Positions 51,561-60,058 of a stretch of DNA of 64,000 nt are shown in pieces (positions within the stretch are counted from its first letter, which is position 1; every line of letters starts with the position of its first letter). Both the position numbers and the translations under genes were made by a program. The notes beneath the pieces are model-generated. The model worked only from the letters and a program-made list of their open reading frames with translations, did no database searches and was not told the DNA's origin. The stretch covers positions 620,001 to 684,000 of the forward strand of contig NZ_JAOQJQ010000002.1 in NCBI RefSeq assembly GCF_025566885.1, written 5' to 3'. This DNA is from Brotonthovivens ammoniilytica. GTDB lineage: Bacteria > Bacillota > Clostridia > Lachnospirales > Lachnospiraceae.

Positions 51561-52379
51561 ATGGAGAATTATTATTCTATAGGAGAGGCGTCTGCAAAAA
51601 CGGGATTGACTATTGAAACCTTGAGACATTATGACCGGATTTTGCTGGTGAAACCAGCTAAGAAGGATCCCTGGACCGGATATCGGTATTATTCGAAGGA
51701 TGATATTATCCGTCTGAATACCATTCAGGCTCTTAGGTGTATGGATTTATCTCTAAAAGAAATCAAAACCTGTTTGGAATATGACAATCTTAAACAGGTA
51801 AGTGCATTTTTAAAGCAGGCCGAGGCCCAGGCGGATAAAAAAATGGAAAAACTTTTGCATGCAAAAGAAAAAATACATCTTGCAAGACAACAATATGAGC
51901 AGGCGGCAGAACATAACGAAGGGCCGGTAAACGCATATTTTCTGCAGCAGTTTGAAAAGAGAATCATTATGATATCCGATACACTTAAATATCCAAGTCT
52001 GGATGTGTTGTGGAGTTACCTCCGGCATTTCTATGGACAGATACCGGAGCAGGATAGAAAACCGTATCAGTTTGAAGATCTGGCGGGAATCTTTCTGGCA
52101 AAAGGAAAAACAAGAATGTTTGCGGTGTGCAGCCAGTATCCTGAGGATGCAAGGCTGCAGGAACTGCCGGCGGGGACATATCTGTGTGGGGAATGTACAG
52201 AAGCAGACCGGGAGCAGGTATTAGAAAAAATGCTGGAAAAGGTGGAAATGCAAACCGGGAAAAAGCCTGAATATGTCCTGCAGATGGTAATGATCAATGG
52301 AATTTTACAGTGGAAATATCAGCTGCAGATATACTGTGGAGAATACGGGGATAAAAAAAGCCGGCCAACTAATCAATGA
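51561..52379 (+). CDS. MerR-family regulator with ligand-sensing C-terminus
   Basis: 272 residues from ATG 51561 behind AAGAGG. The N-terminal MerR domain has YYSIGEASAKTGLTIETLRHYDRILLVKPAK and GYRYYSKDDIIRLNTIQALR. A coiled-coil linker (about 80-125) and a GyrI/BmrR-like C-terminal domain (about 135-265) follow. It probably binds a small ligand and activates the divergent DUF4097 lipoprotein promoter, whose spacer carries a fitting palindrome. Confidence 0.9.
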   Translation: MENYYSIGEASAKTGLTIETLRHYDRILLVKPAKKDPWTGYRYYSKDDIIRLNTIQALRCMDLSLKEIKTCLEYDNLKQVSAFLKQAEAQADKKMEKLLHAKEKIHLARQQYEQAAEHNEGPVNAYFLQQFEKRIIMISDTLKYPSLDVLWSYLRHFYGQIPEQDRKPYQFEDLAGIFLAKGKTRMFAVCSQYPEDARLQELPAGTYLCGECTEADREQVLEKMLEKVEMQTGKKPEYVLQMVMINGILQWKYQLQIYCGEYGDKKSRPTNQ

Positions 52380-52457
52380 TTCGTTGACTGGCTGTATGGG
52401 GTGCAGATTCGGGTTTCAACTATAGATATCCGGTTTTGGAAGAAAAATGCAGCTGTT

Positions 52458-53333
52458 TTAATTATGAACGGTTGTATCTGACTGCCAGCGTCCGGAGGCA
52501 CCGCAGGGGAGTACAAGACCGTTAGAGGAGACGGGAAGTCCCACTTCCTGTGCATCTACTGTTCCGCAAAACCGCTTCATTTCTGTTCCAAGCATATAGG
52601 CAAGAACGGCAGGCTGAAGTCCTGTTGTATAGGAATTAATTAGGAAAAACAGCGGATGATCAGATAAGATCTGGGTACATAATTTTACCAGTGGATGAAT
52701 AGCGTCTTCAATTTTCCAGATTTCACCTTTAGGCCCTCTTCCATAAGAAGGAGGATCCATAATAATAGCATCGTAATGATTTCCCCGGCGGATTTCACGT
52801 TCTACAAATTTCACACAGTCGTCTACCAGCCAGCGGATGGGGGCATCGGAAAGACCGGATGCAGCAGCATTTTCTTTTGCCCAGGCAACCATACCCTTGG
52901 AAGCATCCACATGGGTAACGCTGGCTCCTGCAGCTGCCGCAGCTAATGTTGCGCCTCCTGTGTAGGCAAATAGGTTCAATACTTTTATAGGGCGTCCTGC
53001 ATTTTGGATCAGATTAGAACACCAGTCCCAGTTTGCCGCCTGTTCCGGAAACAGCCCTGTGTGCTTAAAGCTAAAGGGTTTTAGTTGAAAGGTCAGATGC
53101 TTGTAATGGATCGCCCATTGCTCTGGCAGGTCAAAAAACTCCCATTCTCCCCCGCCCTTTTTGCTTCGGTGATAATGGGCATTCATTTTCTTCCAGCCTT
53201 TCTGTGTTTTGGGAGTATCCCAGATAACCTGGGGATCCGGGCGGACAAGCAGATAGCTGCCCCAGCGTTCCAGCTTTTCGCCTTTTGAACAGTCTATTAC
53301 TTCATAATCATTCCATTGGTCTGCAATCCACAT
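52458..53333 (-). CDS. RlmI-like class I SAM-dependent methyltransferase
   Basis: 291 residues from ATG 53333, after AGGAAGG; the upstream frame to 53435 is not supported by a site. The SAM-binding motif I is VLNLFAYTGGATLAAAAAGA near 135-155, followed by the acidic VDASKGMVAWAKENA. The catalytic-type motif is MDPPSYGRGPKG near 212. There is no N-terminal PUA domain. Relatives methylate 23S rRNA cytosine; the site here is inferred from the family only. Confidence 0.82.
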   Translation of the reverse strand: MWIADQWNDYEVIDCSKGEKLERWGSYLLVRPDPQVIWDTPKTQKGWKKMNAHYHRSKKGGGEWEFFDLPEQWAIHYKHLTFQLKPFSFKHTGLFPEQAANWDWCSNLIQNAGRPIKVLNLFAYTGGATLAAAAAGASVTHVDASKGMVAWAKENAAASGLSDAPIRWLVDDCVKFVEREIRRGNHYDAIIMDPPSYGRGPKGEIWKIEDAIHPLVKLCTQILSDHPLFFLINSYTTGLQPAVLAYMLGTEMKRFCGTVDAQEVGLPVSSNGLVLPCGASGRWQSDTTVHN

Positions 53334-53587
53334 TTTTTTATTTCCTTCCTGAGATGTGTTTCTTCTATATAATATAGTAGTAAAAATAAAACGAATATAA
53401 TCGAAAAATGATTGTACAAAATAGCAGGATGCCATTCTGACTTTTTTATTATATTGGGGAACGGATGGAGCGTCAACTAAAAATCAGCATACCATCTAAA
53501 AAACACAAGTCAGATTCGTATAAAATGCTAAAAATAAATTGTATTAAAAAAAATACAATTTTATTTTTGGAATTGGTAAAAAAATGC
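53334..53587. other. Gap between the methyltransferase and the S10 operon promoter
   Basis: AT-rich, with no gene seen. The 5' region of the methyltransferase lies at its left end. Poly-T/A stretches appear near 53440 and 53550. I see no other signal. Confidence 0.5.
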
Positions 53588-53616
53588 TTGAAATGGAAAG
53601 ATATATCTATTATACT
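53588..53616 (+). promoter_or_regulatory. Promoter of the S10-spc ribosomal protein operon
   Basis: TTGAAA (53588-53593), a 17-base spacer and TATACT (53611-53616) give a strong sigma-A promoter 234 bases before rpsJ. Confidence 0.8.
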
Positions 53617-53849
53617 AGATTTTGCTGTGGCATGATAGCGATGAAGCATGAGGTTGCTGCCCATGGGGCAGGTTTTTCTGTGGAGCGAATGTCAAGTTAG
53701 GAAACTGACGGCAAGTCACTGTACTTCGTAAATATCGTCTGTGTAAAGCAGAAACGACGTGTGAGAACCATTAGGATACACACGGGAGAGTGTACAGTCA
53801 CCGCTTGTCGTACTGAATTTAAAAGTGCGAAAAGGAGGCGACTTTTTTT
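53617..53849 (+). promoter_or_regulatory. Folded leader RNA of the S10 operon
   Basis: CAAGTCACTGTAC (53713-53725 region) is complementary, with a bulge, to GTACAGTCACCGCTTG (near 53794-53810), closing a domain that holds smaller stems (CTG...CAG near 53740-53753, TGTG...CACA near 53760-53781). Then AAAAGTGCG...CGACTTTTTTT (53821-53849) forms a terminator-like stem whose loop carries the rpsJ ribosome site AAGGAGG. Autogenous control by a ribosomal protein is inferred. Confidence 0.55.
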
Positions 53850-54161
53850 ATGGCAAGTCAAAAAATGAGAATCACATTGAAAGCATATGATCACGTATTA
53901 GTTGATGCATCTGCAAAGAAAATCATCGAAACTGTAAAGAAAAATGGATCACAGGTGAGCGGACCGGTACCACTTCCTACAAAGAAAGAAGTAGTAACCA
54001 TCTTAAGAGCTGTTCACAAATATAAAGATTCCAGAGAACAGTTCGAACAGAGAACTCATAAGAGACTCATCGACATTGTAGCACCAACTCAGAAAACAGT
54101 TGATGCACTGTCAAGATTAGAAATGCCGGCTGGTGTTTACATCGACATCAAGATGAAATAG
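53850..54161 (+). CDS. rpsJ: Ribosomal protein S10
   Basis: 103 residues, full length. KMRITLKAYDH, SGPVPLPTKKEVVTILRAVHKYKDSREQFEQRTHKR and IDIVAPTQKTVDAL are standard S10 sequence. It is a 30S head protein that also works as NusE in antitermination. It opens the S10-spc operon behind a folded leader; its AAGGAGG lies inside the last leader stem. ATG 53850. Confidence 0.98.
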   Translation: MASQKMRITLKAYDHVLVDASAKKIIETVKKNGSQVSGPVPLPTKKEVVTILRAVHKYKDSREQFEQRTHKRLIDIVAPTQKTVDALSRLEMPAGVYIDIKMK

Positions 54162-54379
54162 AACACTTAGCGATTGGCAAGCCGAAAAACACTTAGCGAT
54201 TGGCAAGCCGACAGGCAAACATCAAATAAGGTAAAATCCTGAAGGGTTATATATAGAAGCAACACATTCTTGAAGGAATCAACATGTTCGAAAGAATTTA
54301 TAGTGTTCCACTTATATACGACTGTTCTAGGATGAACGCATATGCGTTCCGCTGTAGAGAAAACAGGAGGTAAATAAGA
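54162..54379 (+). repeat. S10-L3 gap with a duplicated 24-mer and a palindrome
   Basis: A 24-base sequence beginning AACACTTAGCGATTGGCAAG occurs at 54162-54185 and again at 54188-54211. A perfect 16-bp palindrome, GAACGCATATGCGTTC, lies at 54334-54349. The gap of 218 bases is unusually long for this place in the operon. Confidence 0.7.
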
Positions 54380-55057
54380 ATGAAGAAAGCTATTTTAGCG
54401 ACAAAAGTCGGAATGACTCAGATCTTCAACGAGGACGGAGTTTTAATTCCGGTAACTGTATTGCAGGCAGGACCTTGCTATGTAACACAGATCAAAACAG
54501 TTGAAAACGACGGTTACAGCGCAGTACAGGTTGGTTTTGTTGACAAAAAAGAAAAAGTTGTCAGCAAAGATGCAACAGGAAAAAAAGAAGTAAGAAACAG
54601 ACATGGTGTGAACAAAGCAGAAAAAGGCCACTTTGACAAGGCTGGTGTATCCGGTAAGAGATACGTTCGCGAATTCAAATTCGAGAATGCAGCTGATTAT
54701 AAACTGGCTGATGAAATCAAAGCAGATATTTTCGCTGCAGGCGATAAAATTGATGCAACTGCTATTTCCAAAGGAAAAGGTTTCCAGGGTGCCATTAAGA
54801 GATTTGGTCAGCACAGAGGACCTATGGCTCATGGTTCTAAATTCCATCGTCATCAGGGTTCAAACGGTGCCTGCTCTTCCCCGAGTAAAGTATTTAAGGG
54901 CAAAGGAATGCCTGGACATATGGGAAGCAAAAAAATCACTGTTCAGAACTTAGAAGTAGTTCGCGTTGATGCTGAGAACAATTTACTTTTAATCAAAGGT
55001 GCTGTACCAGGACCTAAGAAATCTTTAGTGACAATCAAGGAAACTGTAAAAGCATAG
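54380..55057 (+). CDS. rplC: Ribosomal protein L3
   Basis: 225 residues, full length. Opening KKAILATKVGMTQIF, and the loop around GKGFQGAIKRFGQHRGPMAHGSKFHR that reaches the peptidyl transferase centre, are typical. ACAGGAGG lies 9 bases before the ATG. It binds 23S rRNA early in assembly. Confidence 0.98.
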   Translation: MKKAILATKVGMTQIFNEDGVLIPVTVLQAGPCYVTQIKTVENDGYSAVQVGFVDKKEKVVSKDATGKKEVRNRHGVNKAEKGHFDKAGVSGKRYVREFKFENAADYKLADEIKADIFAAGDKIDATAISKGKGFQGAIKRFGQHRGPMAHGSKFHRHQGSNGACSSPSKVFKGKGMPGHMGSKKITVQNLEVVRVDAENNLLLIKGAVPGPKKSLVTIKETVKA

Positions 55058-55087
55058 GATTCTTGATTAGGAAAGGAGGACACACAG

Positions 55088-55708
55088 ATGGCTAACGTAT
55101 CTGTTTATAATATGGAAGGCAATGAAGTTGGCAGCATGGAACTGAATGACGCAGTCTTCGGCGTAGAAGTAAATGAGCATTTAGTACACATGGCAGTAGT
55201 TCAGCAGCTTGCAAATAATCGTCAGGGAACACAGAAGGCAAAAACACGTTCTGAAGTTCGCGGCGGCGGAAGAAAACCTTGGAGACAGAAAGGAACCGGT
55301 CATGCAAGACAGGGTTCAACAAGAGCTCCTCAGTGGACAGGCGGCGGAGTTGTATTTGCTCCGACACCAAGAGATTATTCTTTTAAGATCAATAAAAAAG
55401 AAAAAAGAGCAGCATTAAGATCTGCTTTAACATCCAGAGTTGCAGATAACAAATTTATCGTATTAGATGAACTGAAATTCGATGCAATCAAAACAAAGGA
55501 TTTCGTAAAAGTTATGAACAACTTAAACGTATCCAAAGCTTTAGTAGTTATGAATGACAATGACGTGAATGTAGTAAAATCTGCATCAAACGTTCCTGGT
55601 ATCAAAACTACAGTAACAAACACATTAAATGTGTATGATATTATGAAATATGACACAGTGGTTACAACAAAGGCTGCTGTTGAATCTATCCAGGAGGTGT
55701 ATGCATAA
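55088..55708 (+). CDS. rplD: Ribosomal protein L4
   Basis: 206 residues. The extended loop (RGGGRKPWRQKGTGHARQGS) lines the exit tunnel; residues here are known macrolide-resistance spots in other bacteria, and nothing unusual is seen. AAAGGAGG precedes the ATG; the last base of its stop is shared with the next start (TAATG). Confidence 0.98.
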   Translation: MANVSVYNMEGNEVGSMELNDAVFGVEVNEHLVHMAVVQQLANNRQGTQKAKTRSEVRGGGRKPWRQKGTGHARQGSTRAPQWTGGGVVFAPTPRDYSFKINKKEKRAALRSALTSRVADNKFIVLDELKFDAIKTKDFVKVMNNLNVSKALVVMNDNDVNVVKSASNVPGIKTTVTNTLNVYDIMKYDTVVTTKAAVESIQEVYA

Positions 55709-56007
55709 TGGCAAACGTTCAGTATTATGATGTAATCCTCAAACCGGTTGTTACAGAAAAAAGCATGAATATCATGGCAGAAAAGAAATATACATTTCTT
55801 GTTCATCCGGAAGCAAATAAAACAATGATTAAAGAAGCAGTTGAGAAAATGTTTGACGGCGTAAAAGTTGCAGATGTGAAAACGATGAACTGCGAAGGCA
55901 AGAAAAAAAGACGTGGAATGACAGTTGGAAAAACTGCTAAAACAAAAAAAGCAATCGTTCAGCTGACAGAAGAAAGCGCAGAGATTGAAATCTTTGCAGG
56001 ATTATAA
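55708..56007 (+). CDS. rplW: Ribosomal protein L23
   Basis: 99 residues, standard L23: YDVILKPVVTEKSM, YTFLVHPEANKTMIKEAVEKMF and KKKRRGMTVGKTAKTKKAIV. It sits at the tunnel exit and binds trigger factor and SRP. It overlaps the L4 stop by one base. Confidence 0.98.
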   Translation: MANVQYYDVILKPVVTEKSMNIMAEKKYTFLVHPEANKTMIKEAVEKMFDGVKVADVKTMNCEGKKKRRGMTVGKTAKTKKAIVQLTEESAEIEIFAGL

Positions 56008-56046
56008 TCCACGCTGGAACTAGGCACAGTAAAGTGCGGGCTGAGA

Positions 56047-56132
56047 GCAACTTAATGAAAACGAAGTTTGAATTTAGTGCGAAGCCGTTCTTTGAGATTT
56101 GCAAAAGCGAGGCTTGAGCTTAGCGAAAAGAA
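56047..56132 (+). repeat. Single diverged copy of the ribosomal-operon intergenic repeat
   Basis: It begins GCAACTTAATGAAA, has TTGAATTTAGTGCGAAGCC and closes with AAAGAAC, which can pair with GTTCTTT inside it (near 56087-56093). The order and the closing stem match the 106-bp unit in the S8-L6 gap, with different bases in the stem. It lies in the 156-base L23-L2 gap. Confidence 0.6.
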
Positions 56133-56163
56133 CTTCCTTATTAGAGACGAAAGGAGATTCATT

Positions 56164-57006
56164 ATGGGAATCAAGACATATAACCCATATACACCTTCCA
56201 GAAGAAATATGACAGGTTCTGATTTCTCTGAAATCACAAAGAAAACTCCTGAAAAATCACTGGTGGTATCACTGGAGAAACATTCTGGAAGAAATAATCA
56301 GGGTAAAATTACAGTTAGACATCGCGGCGGCGGTGCAAGAAAGAAATACAGAATCATCGACTTCAAAAGAAGAAAAGATGGTATTCCTGCTACAGTAGTA
56401 GGCATTGAATATGATCCGAACAGAACCGCAAATATTGCGTTGATCTGTTATGCAGATGGTGAAAAAGCATATATCATTGCTCCGGAAGGCCTGAAAGACG
56501 GAATGAAAGTTATGAATGGACCGGAAGCAGAAGTTCGTGTTGGAAACTGTCTCCCGCTGGTAAATATCCCGGTAGGTACACAGGTACACAACATTGAGCT
56601 GTATGCCGGAAAAGGCGGACAGTTAGTTCGTTCCGCAGGCATGAGCGCGCAGCTGATGGCGAAAGAAGGAAAATATGCAACATTAAGATTACCATCTGGA
56701 GAAATGAGAATGGTACCTCTTAATTGCAGAGCGACTGTTGGTGTTGTTGGAAACGGAGATCACAGCCTGATCAATATTGGTAAAGCCGGCCGTAAACGTC
56801 ATATGGGTATCCGCCCCACAGTACGTGGTTCGGTTATGAACCCCAATGATCATCCACACGGCGGTGGTGAAGGTAAGACAGGTATCGGACGTCCAGGTCC
56901 ATGTACTCCCTGGGGTAAACCTGCTCTCGGCCTGAAGACAAGAAAGAAACACAAACAGTCTAACAAACTTATCGTAAGAAGAAGAGACGGTAAAGCAATT
57001 AAATAA
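56164..57006 (+). CDS. rplB: Ribosomal protein L2
   Basis: 280 residues from ATG 56164 after AAAGGAG; the frame from 56068 crosses the repeat and has no site. GIKTYNPYTPSRRNMT, RHRGGGARKKYRIIDF and the C-terminal NPNDHPHGGGEGKTGIGRPG with the conserved histidine are typical. It joins the subunits and supports peptidyl transfer. Confidence 0.98.
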   Translation: MGIKTYNPYTPSRRNMTGSDFSEITKKTPEKSLVVSLEKHSGRNNQGKITVRHRGGGARKKYRIIDFKRRKDGIPATVVGIEYDPNRTANIALICYADGEKAYIIAPEGLKDGMKVMNGPEAEVRVGNCLPLVNIPVGTQVHNIELYAGKGGQLVRSAGMSAQLMAKEGKYATLRLPSGEMRMVPLNCRATVGVVGNGDHSLINIGKAGRKRHMGIRPTVRGSVMNPNDHPHGGGEGKTGIGRPGPCTPWGKPALGLKTRKKHKQSNKLIVRRRDGKAIK

Positions 57007-57063
57007 GGACACCCGGCAGGCTTTTAACAGCCCGCCGCACGGGTGAAAATCAGGAGGTAAAAT

Positions 57064-57345
57064 ATGGCTCGTTCATTAAAAAAAGGACCATTTGCAGATG
57101 AAAGCTTACTGAAAAAAGTAGACGCTATGAACGCTGCTGGCGACAAACAGGTAATCAAAACCTGGTCCCGCCGTTCTACAATCTTCCCGCAGATGGTTGG
57201 ACATACAATTGCAGTTCATGATGGAAGAAAACATGTTCCTGTATATGTGACAGAAGATATGGTAGGACACAAGCTCGGTGAGTTTGTTGCTACAAGAACA
57301 TACAGAGGACATGGAAAAGACGAAAAGAAATCCAAAGTAAGATAG
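57064..57345 (+). CDS. rpsS: Ribosomal protein S19
   Basis: 93 residues. ARSLKKGPFADESLLKKV and VGHTIAVHDGRKHVPVYVTEDMVGHKLGEF are standard. It is a 30S head protein near the A-site finger. A GC-rich stem (GGCAGGC...GCCCGCC near 57013-57035) lies in the 57-base gap before it. Confidence 0.98.
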   Translation: MARSLKKGPFADESLLKKVDAMNAAGDKQVIKTWSRRSTIFPQMVGHTIAVHDGRKHVPVYVTEDMVGHKLGEFVATRTYRGHGKDEKKSKVR

Positions 57346-57366
57346 TTTTGAAAGGAGGTTTTATCC

Positions 57367-57753
57367 ATGGCAAAAGGACATAGATCCCAAATTAAAAGAG
57401 AAAGAAACGCTCAGAAAGATACCAGACCTTCAGCAAAATTATCTTTTGCTAGAATGTCAGTACAGAAAGCCTGCTTCGTTTTAGACGCAATCCGTGGAAA
57501 AGACGTTACAACAGCTTTAGCAATCGTTGCTTACAATCCAAGATACGCTTCCGGCGTAATTGAAAAATTATTAAAATCAGCTATCGCAAACGCTGAAAAC
57601 AACAATGGTATGAAAGTGGAAGACCTTTATATTGCAGAATGTTATGCAAACAAAGGACCGACAATGAAACGAATCAGACCAAGAGCACAGGGTAGAGCTT
57701 ATAGAATCGAAAAGAGAATGAGCCACATTACAATCGTGCTCGATGAAAAATAG
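57367..57753 (+). CDS. rplV: Ribosomal protein L22
   Basis: 128 residues. A basic N-terminal extension of about 20 residues precedes the core (ARMSVQKACFVLDAIRGKDV). The tunnel hairpin KGPTMKRIRPRAQGRAYRIEKRMSHI is intact. AAAGGAGG lies 8 bases before the ATG. It binds several 23S rRNA domains. Confidence 0.98.
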   Translation: MAKGHRSQIKRERNAQKDTRPSAKLSFARMSVQKACFVLDAIRGKDVTTALAIVAYNPRYASGVIEKLLKSAIANAENNNGMKVEDLYIAECYANKGPTMKRIRPRAQGRAYRIEKRMSHITIVLDEK

Positions 57754-57763
57754 GAGGTAAAAA

Positions 57764-58417
57764 ATGGGACAGAAAGTAAATCCTCATGGCTTAAGAGTCG
57801 GTGTTATTAAAGACTGGGACTCCAAATGGTATGCGGAAGCTGATTTTGCAGATCTGTTAGTAGAAGATTACAACATCAGAAAATTCCTTAAAAAGAAATT
57901 ATACAGTGCTGGTATCGCTAAAATTGAAATCGAAAGAGCATCTGATCGTGTAAAAGTTATCATTTATACAGCAAAACCGGGTGTTGTTATCGGTAAAGGC
58001 GGCGCTGAAATCGAAAAAGTAAAAGCTGAACTTCAGAAATATACAGATAAAAAATTAATTGTAGATATCAAAGAAGTAAAAAGACCGGACAAAGATGCAC
58101 AGCTTGTTGCTGAAAACATTGCAGCACAGCTTGAAAACCGTGTATCCTTCCGTCGTGCAATGAAATCCTGCATGAGCAGAAGTATGAAAGCCGGAGTACT
58201 TGGTATCAAGACTTCTGTTTCCGGCCGTCTTGGCGGTGCTGATATGGCTCGTACAGAATTTTACAGCGAAGGAACTATTCCACTTCAGACTTTGAGAGCT
58301 GACATTGACTACGGCTTTGCAGAAGCAGACACAACTTACGGTAAAGTAGGTGTTAAGGTTTGGATTTACAAAGGCGAAGTTCTTCCAAAAAAAGCAGCGG
58401 AAGGGAGCGATAAATAA
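57764..58417 (+). CDS. rpsC: Ribosomal protein S3
   Basis: 217 residues. Standard opening GQKVNPHGLRVGVIKDWDSKWYA; the KH domain has GVVIGKGGAEIEKV. It shapes the mRNA entry channel. TAGGAGG lies before the ATG and the stop shares a base with the L16 start. Confidence 0.98.
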   Translation: MGQKVNPHGLRVGVIKDWDSKWYAEADFADLLVEDYNIRKFLKKKLYSAGIAKIEIERASDRVKVIIYTAKPGVVIGKGGAEIEKVKAELQKYTDKKLIVDIKEVKRPDKDAQLVAENIAAQLENRVSFRRAMKSCMSRSMKAGVLGIKTSVSGRLGGADMARTEFYSEGTIPLQTLRADIDYGFAEADTTYGKVGVKVWIYKGEVLPKKAAEGSDK

Positions 58418-58842
58418 TGTTAATGCCAAAAAGAGTGAAACGTCGTAAACAGTTCCGTGGTTCTATGGCTGGTAAGGCGTTAAGAGGAAATAAAATCACA
58501 AATGGTGAATATGGTATTGTTGCTACAGAACCATGTTGGATCAAATCAAACCAGATCGAGGCAGCCCGTGTTGCTATGACCCGTTATATCAAACGTGGTG
58601 GTAAAGTCTGGATCAAAATTTTCCCGGATAAACCGGTTACAGCTAAGCCTGCTGAAACTCGTATGGGTTCCGGTAAAGGTGCATTGGAATACTGGGTAGC
58701 AGTTGTTAAACCAGGTCGCGTATTATTCGAAATCTCTGGTGTGTCCGAAGAAATCGCCCGTGAAGCATTACGTCTGGCTACACACAAATTGCCATGCAAA
58801 TGCAAAATCGTTTCACGTGCAGACTTAGAAGGCGGTGAATAA
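58417..58842 (+). CDS. rplP: Ribosomal protein L16
   Basis: 141 residues; M-L-M start with ATG 58423 as an alternative. PKRVKRRKQFRGSM and PVTAKPAETRMGSGKGALEYWVAVVKPG are typical. It helps form the tRNA-binding region of the 50S subunit. The start overlaps the S3 stop. Confidence 0.98.
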   Translation: MLMPKRVKRRKQFRGSMAGKALRGNKITNGEYGIVATEPCWIKSNQIEAARVAMTRYIKRGGKVWIKIFPDKPVTAKPAETRMGSGKGALEYWVAVVKPGRVLFEISGVSEEIAREALRLATHKLPCKCKIVSRADLEGGE

Positions 58843-58843
58843 A

Positions 58844-59047
58844 ATGAAATCTAGTAAATATTTAGAAGAATTAAGAACACAGAGCGCAGAGGAACTGAAC
58901 AATCAGTTAGTTGCTGCGAAAAAAGAACTTTTTAATTTAAGATTCCAGAATGCTACAAATCAGTTAGACAACACTGGAAGAATCAAAGAAGTAAGAAAAA
59001 ATATTGCCAGAATTCAGACCGTTATCACTGAAAAGGCAAATGCATAA
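58844..59047 (+). CDS. rpmC: Ribosomal protein L29
   Basis: 67 residues from ATG 58844; the ribosome site lies in the end of the L16 gene (GAAGGCGGTG). Two-helix protein with EELNNQLVAAKKELFNLRFQNATNQLDN. It sits beside L23 at the tunnel exit. Confidence 0.97.
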   Translation: MKSSKYLEELRTQSAEELNNQLVAAKKELFNLRFQNATNQLDNTGRIKEVRKNIARIQTVITEKANA

Positions 59048-59075
59048 TCAATCCTGACGGAAAGGAGATCCAATC

Positions 59076-59333
59076 GTGGAAGAAAGAAATCTTAGAAAAA
59101 CACGTGTAGGTAAAGTTGTAAGTGACAAGATGGATAAAACAATCGTTGTTGCAGTAGAAGACAACGTAAGACATCCGCTTTACAACAAAATCGTTAAAAG
59201 AACTTATAAATTAAAAGCTCATGACGAAAACAACGAATGCGGCGTTGGCGATAAAGTCAGAGTTATGGAAACAAGACCTTTATCTAAAGATAAAAGATGG
59301 AGACTTGTTGAAATTATGGAGAAAGCAAGATAA
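59076..59333 (+). CDS. rpsQ: Ribosomal protein S17
   Basis: 85 residues. The start is GTG 59076, 7 bases after AAGGAG. RKTRVGKVVSDKMDKTIVV and PLYNKIVKRTYKLKAHDE are standard. It is a primary 16S rRNA-binding protein. Confidence 0.97.
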   Translation: MEERNLRKTRVGKVVSDKMDKTIVVAVEDNVRHPLYNKIVKRTYKLKAHDENNECGVGDKVRVMETRPLSKDKRWRLVEIMEKAR

Positions 59334-59348
59334 AAGGAGGCTGCCAGC

Positions 59349-59717
59349 ATGATACAACAGGAAAGCAGACTTAGAGTTGCTGATAACACAGGTGCAAAAG
59401 AATTACTGTGCATTCGTGTTATGGGTGGTTCTACAAGAAGATATGCAAGCATTGGTGATGTAATTGTTGCTACAGTTAAAGATGCAACACCAGGCGGTGT
59501 TGTTAAAAAAGGCGATGTCGTAAAAGCTGTAGTTGTTCGTACTAAAAAAGGCGCTCGTCGTAAAGATGGTTCTTATATCAAATTCGATGAAAACGCTGCT
59601 GTAATTATTAGAGATGATAAAACTCCAAGAGGAACCCGTATTTTTGGACCAGTAGCAAGAGAGCTTCGTGAGAAACAGTTCATGAAAATCGTTTCTCTGG
59701 CTCCGGAAGTATTATAG
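59349..59717 (+). CDS. rplN: Ribosomal protein L14
   Basis: 122 residues. Opening MIQQESRLRVADNTGAKEL and the C-terminal FGPVARELREKQFMKIVSLAPEVL are standard. It forms inter-subunit bridges with 16S rRNA. AAAGGAGG lies before the ATG. Confidence 0.98.
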   Translation: MIQQESRLRVADNTGAKELLCIRVMGGSTRRYASIGDVIVATVKDATPGGVVKKGDVVKAVVVRTKKGARRKDGSYIKFDENAAVIIRDDKTPRGTRIFGPVARELREKQFMKIVSLAPEVL

Positions 59718-59730
59718 GAGGAACCTGACG

Positions 59731-60036
59731 ATGTTAAAAATTAAAAAAGGTGATACAGTTAAAGTCATTGCCGGTAAAGATAAAGGTAAAGAAGGTAAAG
59801 TAATCGCTGTAAATGCGAAGAAAAGTACTGTACTTGTTGAGGGTATCAACATGATTACAAAGCATACGAAACCAAGTATGGCAAATCAGAATGGTGGTAT
59901 TGTTCAGCAGGAAGGACCAATTGATATGTCTAACGTAATGTACGTTCATAAAGGAACTGCTACAAGAGTTGGTTTCAAAATGGATGGAGACAAAAAAGTA
60001 CGTTACGCAAAATCAACAGGCGACGTAATTGATTAA
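59731..60036 (+). CDS. rplX: Ribosomal protein L24
   Basis: 101 residues with a KOW motif: KKGDTVKVIAGKDKGKEGKVI. It is an assembly initiator of the 50S subunit. TAGGAGG lies before ATG 59731. Confidence 0.98.
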   Translation: MLKIKKGDTVKVIAGKDKGKEGKVIAVNAKKSTVLVEGINMITKHTKPSMANQNGGIVQQEGPIDMSNVMYVHKGTATRVGFKMDGDKKVRYAKSTGDVID

Positions 60037-60058
60037 TTAGGAGAGGAGGTCCATCAAG

